The translations under genes and the position numbers were made by a program. The notes below the pieces were generated by a model. It searched no databases. It saw only the letters and a list, made by a program, of their open reading frames with translations, and was not told the DNA's origin. From an uncultured Clostridia bacterium (GTDB taxonomy: Bacteria; Bacillota; Clostridia; Christensenellales; CAG-138), in contig CAKTYU010000009.1 of assembly GCA_934633985.1 (NCBI GenBank), positions 27,324 through 91,323 on the forward strand: DNA of 64,000 nt, read 5' to 3'. Below are positions 62,134 through 64,000 of the stretch, piece after piece; positions within the stretch are counted from its first letter, which is position 1; every line of letters starts with the position of its first letter.

Positions 62134-62628
62134 TTGTTGTGTGAATTTCATCAAGGCAAGCTGTTACTCTATTTAACGATACCTTTTGAAGAAAAGCCAA
62201 AGACCAGTATGCCGAGTGATAACCTCAGATACTATCGGCGGCGGAATAATCTTACAACAAGACAACTTGCAGAACAGATAGGAGTTGTTCCGGCAACCAT
62301 TGTGATGTATGAAAACGGAAAACATCCCATTCCGTATGATGTAGCTATCAAATTGGCAGATGTTTTGAAAATTGAAGTATCCCTGCTTTATGATGAGTTC
62401 TCTCGTTTCCTTGCTGCACCCTATACCGAGGCATTAAAGAGCGTTAGAACGGCTCTGGGACTGTCACAGAAGGCTTTTGCAGAACAAATGGGGCTTGTCC
62501 CGAGTTACTACTATAAACTTGAAGAAGGAAGCCGTAGACCGTCACGAAAGGTATATCAGCAGATGTGTGTTGCTCTCAAAGAGACCAATCCACAAACTTC
62601 ACTTTTGAAGGAGTATCACTTACAATAG
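62134..62628 (+). CDS. double-HTH (XRE) regulator, probably 5'-truncated
   Basis: Up to 164 residues. Two Cro/C1-type HTH domains in tandem: LRYYRRRNNLTTRQLAEQIGVVPATIVMYENGKHPI and VRTALGLSQKAFAEQMGLVPSYYYKLEEGSRRP. The segment before the first ATG (FHQGKLLLYLTIPFEEKPKTS) also looks protein-like, and the frame has no stop back to 62095, so the present gene seems to have lost its 5' end at the transposase scar. ATG 62209 would give a 139-residue version. Such regulators are common on integrative elements. Confidence 0.7.
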   Translation: MLCEFHQGKLLLYLTIPFEEKPKTSMPSDNLRYYRRRNNLTTRQLAEQIGVVPATIVMYENGKHPIPYDVAIKLADVLKIEVSLLYDEFSRFLAAPYTEALKSVRTALGLSQKAFAEQMGLVPSYYYKLEEGSRRPSRKVYQQMCVALKETNPQTSLLKEYHLQ

Positions 62629-62660
62629 AGTTGCAAGATGAAATGATTGGAGGAATGACT

Positions 62661-63011
62661 ATGGCACAGAAATTGATTTATACCAGTTGTGGTGATTATC
62701 TTATCCCTGATATTCGGTTAAGCTACACAAGCGATAAACCGCTTGGAAAATACGGCAGGATGCGCAGAGCTTATCTGGAGCAAAACAACCCTATGTTGCT
62801 CGATGATTTAATTCTTACTGAAACTTTGTTCCCGCATCTTTGGAAAATTGATGAGATAGCACATTGCAGAATGGAGCGGCTGACGGAGGAGCTTTTGGAA
62901 AGAAATCCTGCTCCGGATAAAGCAACTCAACAATTTGCATGGATTCAGCACATGAATATGCTGAAAGCACAGGCTGAAGAAATTATAGTTGCAGAGCTGA
63001 TTTACAGTTAA
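62661..63011 (+). CDS. TnpV-like transposon protein
   Basis: 116 residues: MAQKLIYTSCGDYLIPDI... to AQAEEIIVAELIYS. The pattern (LGKYGRMRRAYLEQNNPMLLDDLILTETLFPHLWKIDE) is that of TnpV, a small protein of clostridial mobilisable elements such as Tn4451. GGAGG lies 7 bases before ATG 62661, preferred over ATGs at 62643 and 62655. Function in the element is not established. An imperfect hairpin at 63026-63055 follows. Confidence 0.8.
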   Translation: MAQKLIYTSCGDYLIPDIRLSYTSDKPLGKYGRMRRAYLEQNNPMLLDDLILTETLFPHLWKIDEIAHCRMERLTEELLERNPAPDKATQQFAWIQHMNMLKAQAEEIIVAELIYS

Positions 63012-63075
63012 ATAACCAATAAAAGAATGGGCTGGCTCGAAAGGGTCAGTCCATTTGTTATGCAGAAGAACAATT

Positions 63076-63119
63076 CTTGAATTGTGATTTTCACAATTCA
63101 AGAGTTGTGAAAATCACAA
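63076..63119. repeat. nested inverted repeats
   Basis: CTTGAATTGTGA (63076-63087) pairs perfectly with TCACAATTCAAG (63091-63102). Directly after it lies TTGTGA-AAA-TCACAA (63105-63119), the exact reverse complement of 63082-63096. So three TTGTGA/TCACAA units sit within 44 bases, upstream of the probable replication-gene remnant. Confidence 0.6.
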
Positions 63120-63242
63120 TGTAATAATACTGATAATAACTATACTGATTATAGTGATACTGATCCGTTCCTTTCTCTTCCTATCTGGAATGGAAAAGAA
63201 ATGATAAGATGTTATATAACTGATGATGAGGCAGTGGTATGA
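63111..63242 (+). pseudogene. probable remnant of a replication-initiator gene (3' end)
   Basis: This frame reads ...NNTDNNYTDYSDTDPFLSLPIWNG... to a TGA. Repeated N-T-D/Y-S-D-T-D stretches just before a short C-terminal part are seen in replication-initiator proteins of clostridial integrative elements. No start, no ribosome-binding site, and a stop lies just upstream at 63108, so it is at best a fragment. The bases from 63243 to 63401 are AT-rich and show no other gene. Confidence 0.35.
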
Positions 63243-63401
63243 CTTTATTGCAGAATATCTTTTTCGCTATCTCATATAGAAATGTGATCGATGAGCATAA
63301 AAAATTAATAATTTTGTGATTGTAATTTATATGGATTTCGCATATAATAAAAGCGTGATTATAAAGCATAAGACTCCAATAAAAATGTGAGGAGTGATTC
63401 T

Positions 63402-64000
63402 ATGGAACGATTTATCTTAAAAAAGTTGCTGGATTGGAAGAATTCTCCCTACCGCAAGCCTTTAATCTTGAAGGGCGTACGTCAGGTGGGTAAGACTTGG
63501 ATTCTGAAAGAGTTCGGCAGACGCTATTATGAAAATACCGCCTATTTCAACTTTGACGAGAACGAGGAATACAAGCAATTCTTTGAAACTACAAAAGATG
63601 TTGACCGTATCCTGCAAAATTTGATGCTGGCAAGCGGTCAGAAGATAGTGCCGGAAAAGACCCTCATCATCTTTGACGAGGTACAGGACTGCCCGAAAGT
63701 CATTAACTCCATGAAATATTTCTGCGAGAACGCACCGCAGTACCATGTTGCCTGCGCCGGTTCTCTGCTGGGCATTGCTCTGGCAAAGCCATCTTCCTTC
63801 CCGGTAGGCAAGGTCAACTTCATGCAGATTGACCCTATGACCTTCACAGAATTTCTGCTTGCCAACGGTGATGAAAACTTAGCAAAGTATCTGGAAACGG
63901 TAAACACCATTGAACCGATTCCCGATGCGTTCTTTAATCCTCTGTATGAGAAATTGAAAATGTACTATGTGACTGGCGGTATGCCGGAATCAGTTAAGAT
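63402..64000 (+). CDS. AAA-family ATPase (DUF4143 type), 5' part
   Basis: Starts at ATG 63402 with GGAG 8 bases upstream and is still open at the right edge; at least 199 residues. It begins MERFILKKLLDWKNSPYRKPLILKG; Walker A is KGVRQVGKTWIL; Walker B is LIIFDEVQDCP; the sensor region is VACAGSLLG. This is the ATPase type that usually carries a C-terminal DUF4143 domain. Such genes are often found as mobile accessory cargo. Function unknown. Confidence 0.88.
   Translation, partial: MERFILKKLLDWKNSPYRKPLILKGVRQVGKTWILKEFGRRYYENTAYFNFDENEEYKQFFETTKDVDRILQNLMLASGQKIVPEKTLIIFDEVQDCPKVINSMKYFCENAPQYHVACAGSLLGIALAKPSSFPVGKVNFMQIDPMTFTEFLLANGDENLAKYLETVNTIEPIPDAFFNPLYEKLKMYYVTGGMPESVK

Noticed and set aside
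63082..63119. Rex-like redox repressor operator (TTGTGA...TCACAA)
   Set aside because: There is no promoter or target gene beside it, and it lies in degraded mobile-element DNA.

Overview
The window is bacterial. The gene content points to a Clostridia-class Firmicute, probably an uncultured gut lineage: type III glutamine synthetase, split glycine decarboxylase (GcvPA/GcvPB), RelQ-type alarmone synthetase, SecG-Rnr-SmpB-ssrA order, Gram-positive style lipoproteins. I cannot place it more finely. From base 1 to about 61,770 the DNA is GC-rich, genes are tightly packed, and ATA is an unusually favoured isoleucine codon. From about 61,800 to the right edge the DNA is clearly AT-richer and carries debris of mobile elements.

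Layout. 1-4,700: end of leuS, tadA, a small unknown gene and a two-component system. 4,700-7,120 (minus): polar amino acid ABC transporter. 7,380-7,618: a repeat element with long terminal inverted repeats. 7,630-10,300 (minus): radical SAM/SPASM protein and metK, with a structured leader. 10,600-17,700: molybdenum island with moaA-moaC-mog-MOSC-tetR on minus, and a MoeA-like gene followed by modABC on plus; a 277-bp MITE-like element sits before modA. 17,711-18,089: tandem 193-bp repeat. 18,092-22,226 (minus): small unknown gene, gdhA and glnN (ammonium assimilation). 22,350-27,220: YdcF-like gene, secA, and prfB with its programmed frameshift. 27,297-35,505: lipoprotein, pgk-tpiA-gpmI, secG-rnr-smpB-ssrA. 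35,505-43,620: DUF3021 membrane protein, M14 peptidase lipoprotein, LprI-like protein, TetR plus ABC exporter, RelQ, MATE exporter. 43,667-43,826: two tRNAs. 43,935-48,859 (minus): amidohydrolase, zinc dehydrogenase, gcvPB, gcvPA.

49,244-61,770 (plus) is the most interesting part: a long single-direction locus. It encodes a ROK repressor, a phosphoheptose-isomerase-like/HAD-phosphatase fusion, an unrecognised 324-residue protein, an HldE/RfaE-like PfkB kinase, an MDR dehydrogenase, a complete ribose-type ABC importer, a Gfo/Idh oxidoreductase, a TIM-barrel isomerase and a ROK sugar kinase. I read it as uptake and conversion of an unidentified sugar, with enzymes resembling the heptose-phosphate pathway but with no nucleotidyltransferase. 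The substrate is inference only.

61,800-64,000: relic of an IS200-type transposase, a double-HTH regulator that looks cut at its 5' end, a TnpV-like protein, a probable replication-initiator remnant next to strong inverted repeats, and the start of an AAA ATPase that runs off the window. No CRISPR array or rRNA gene was seen.
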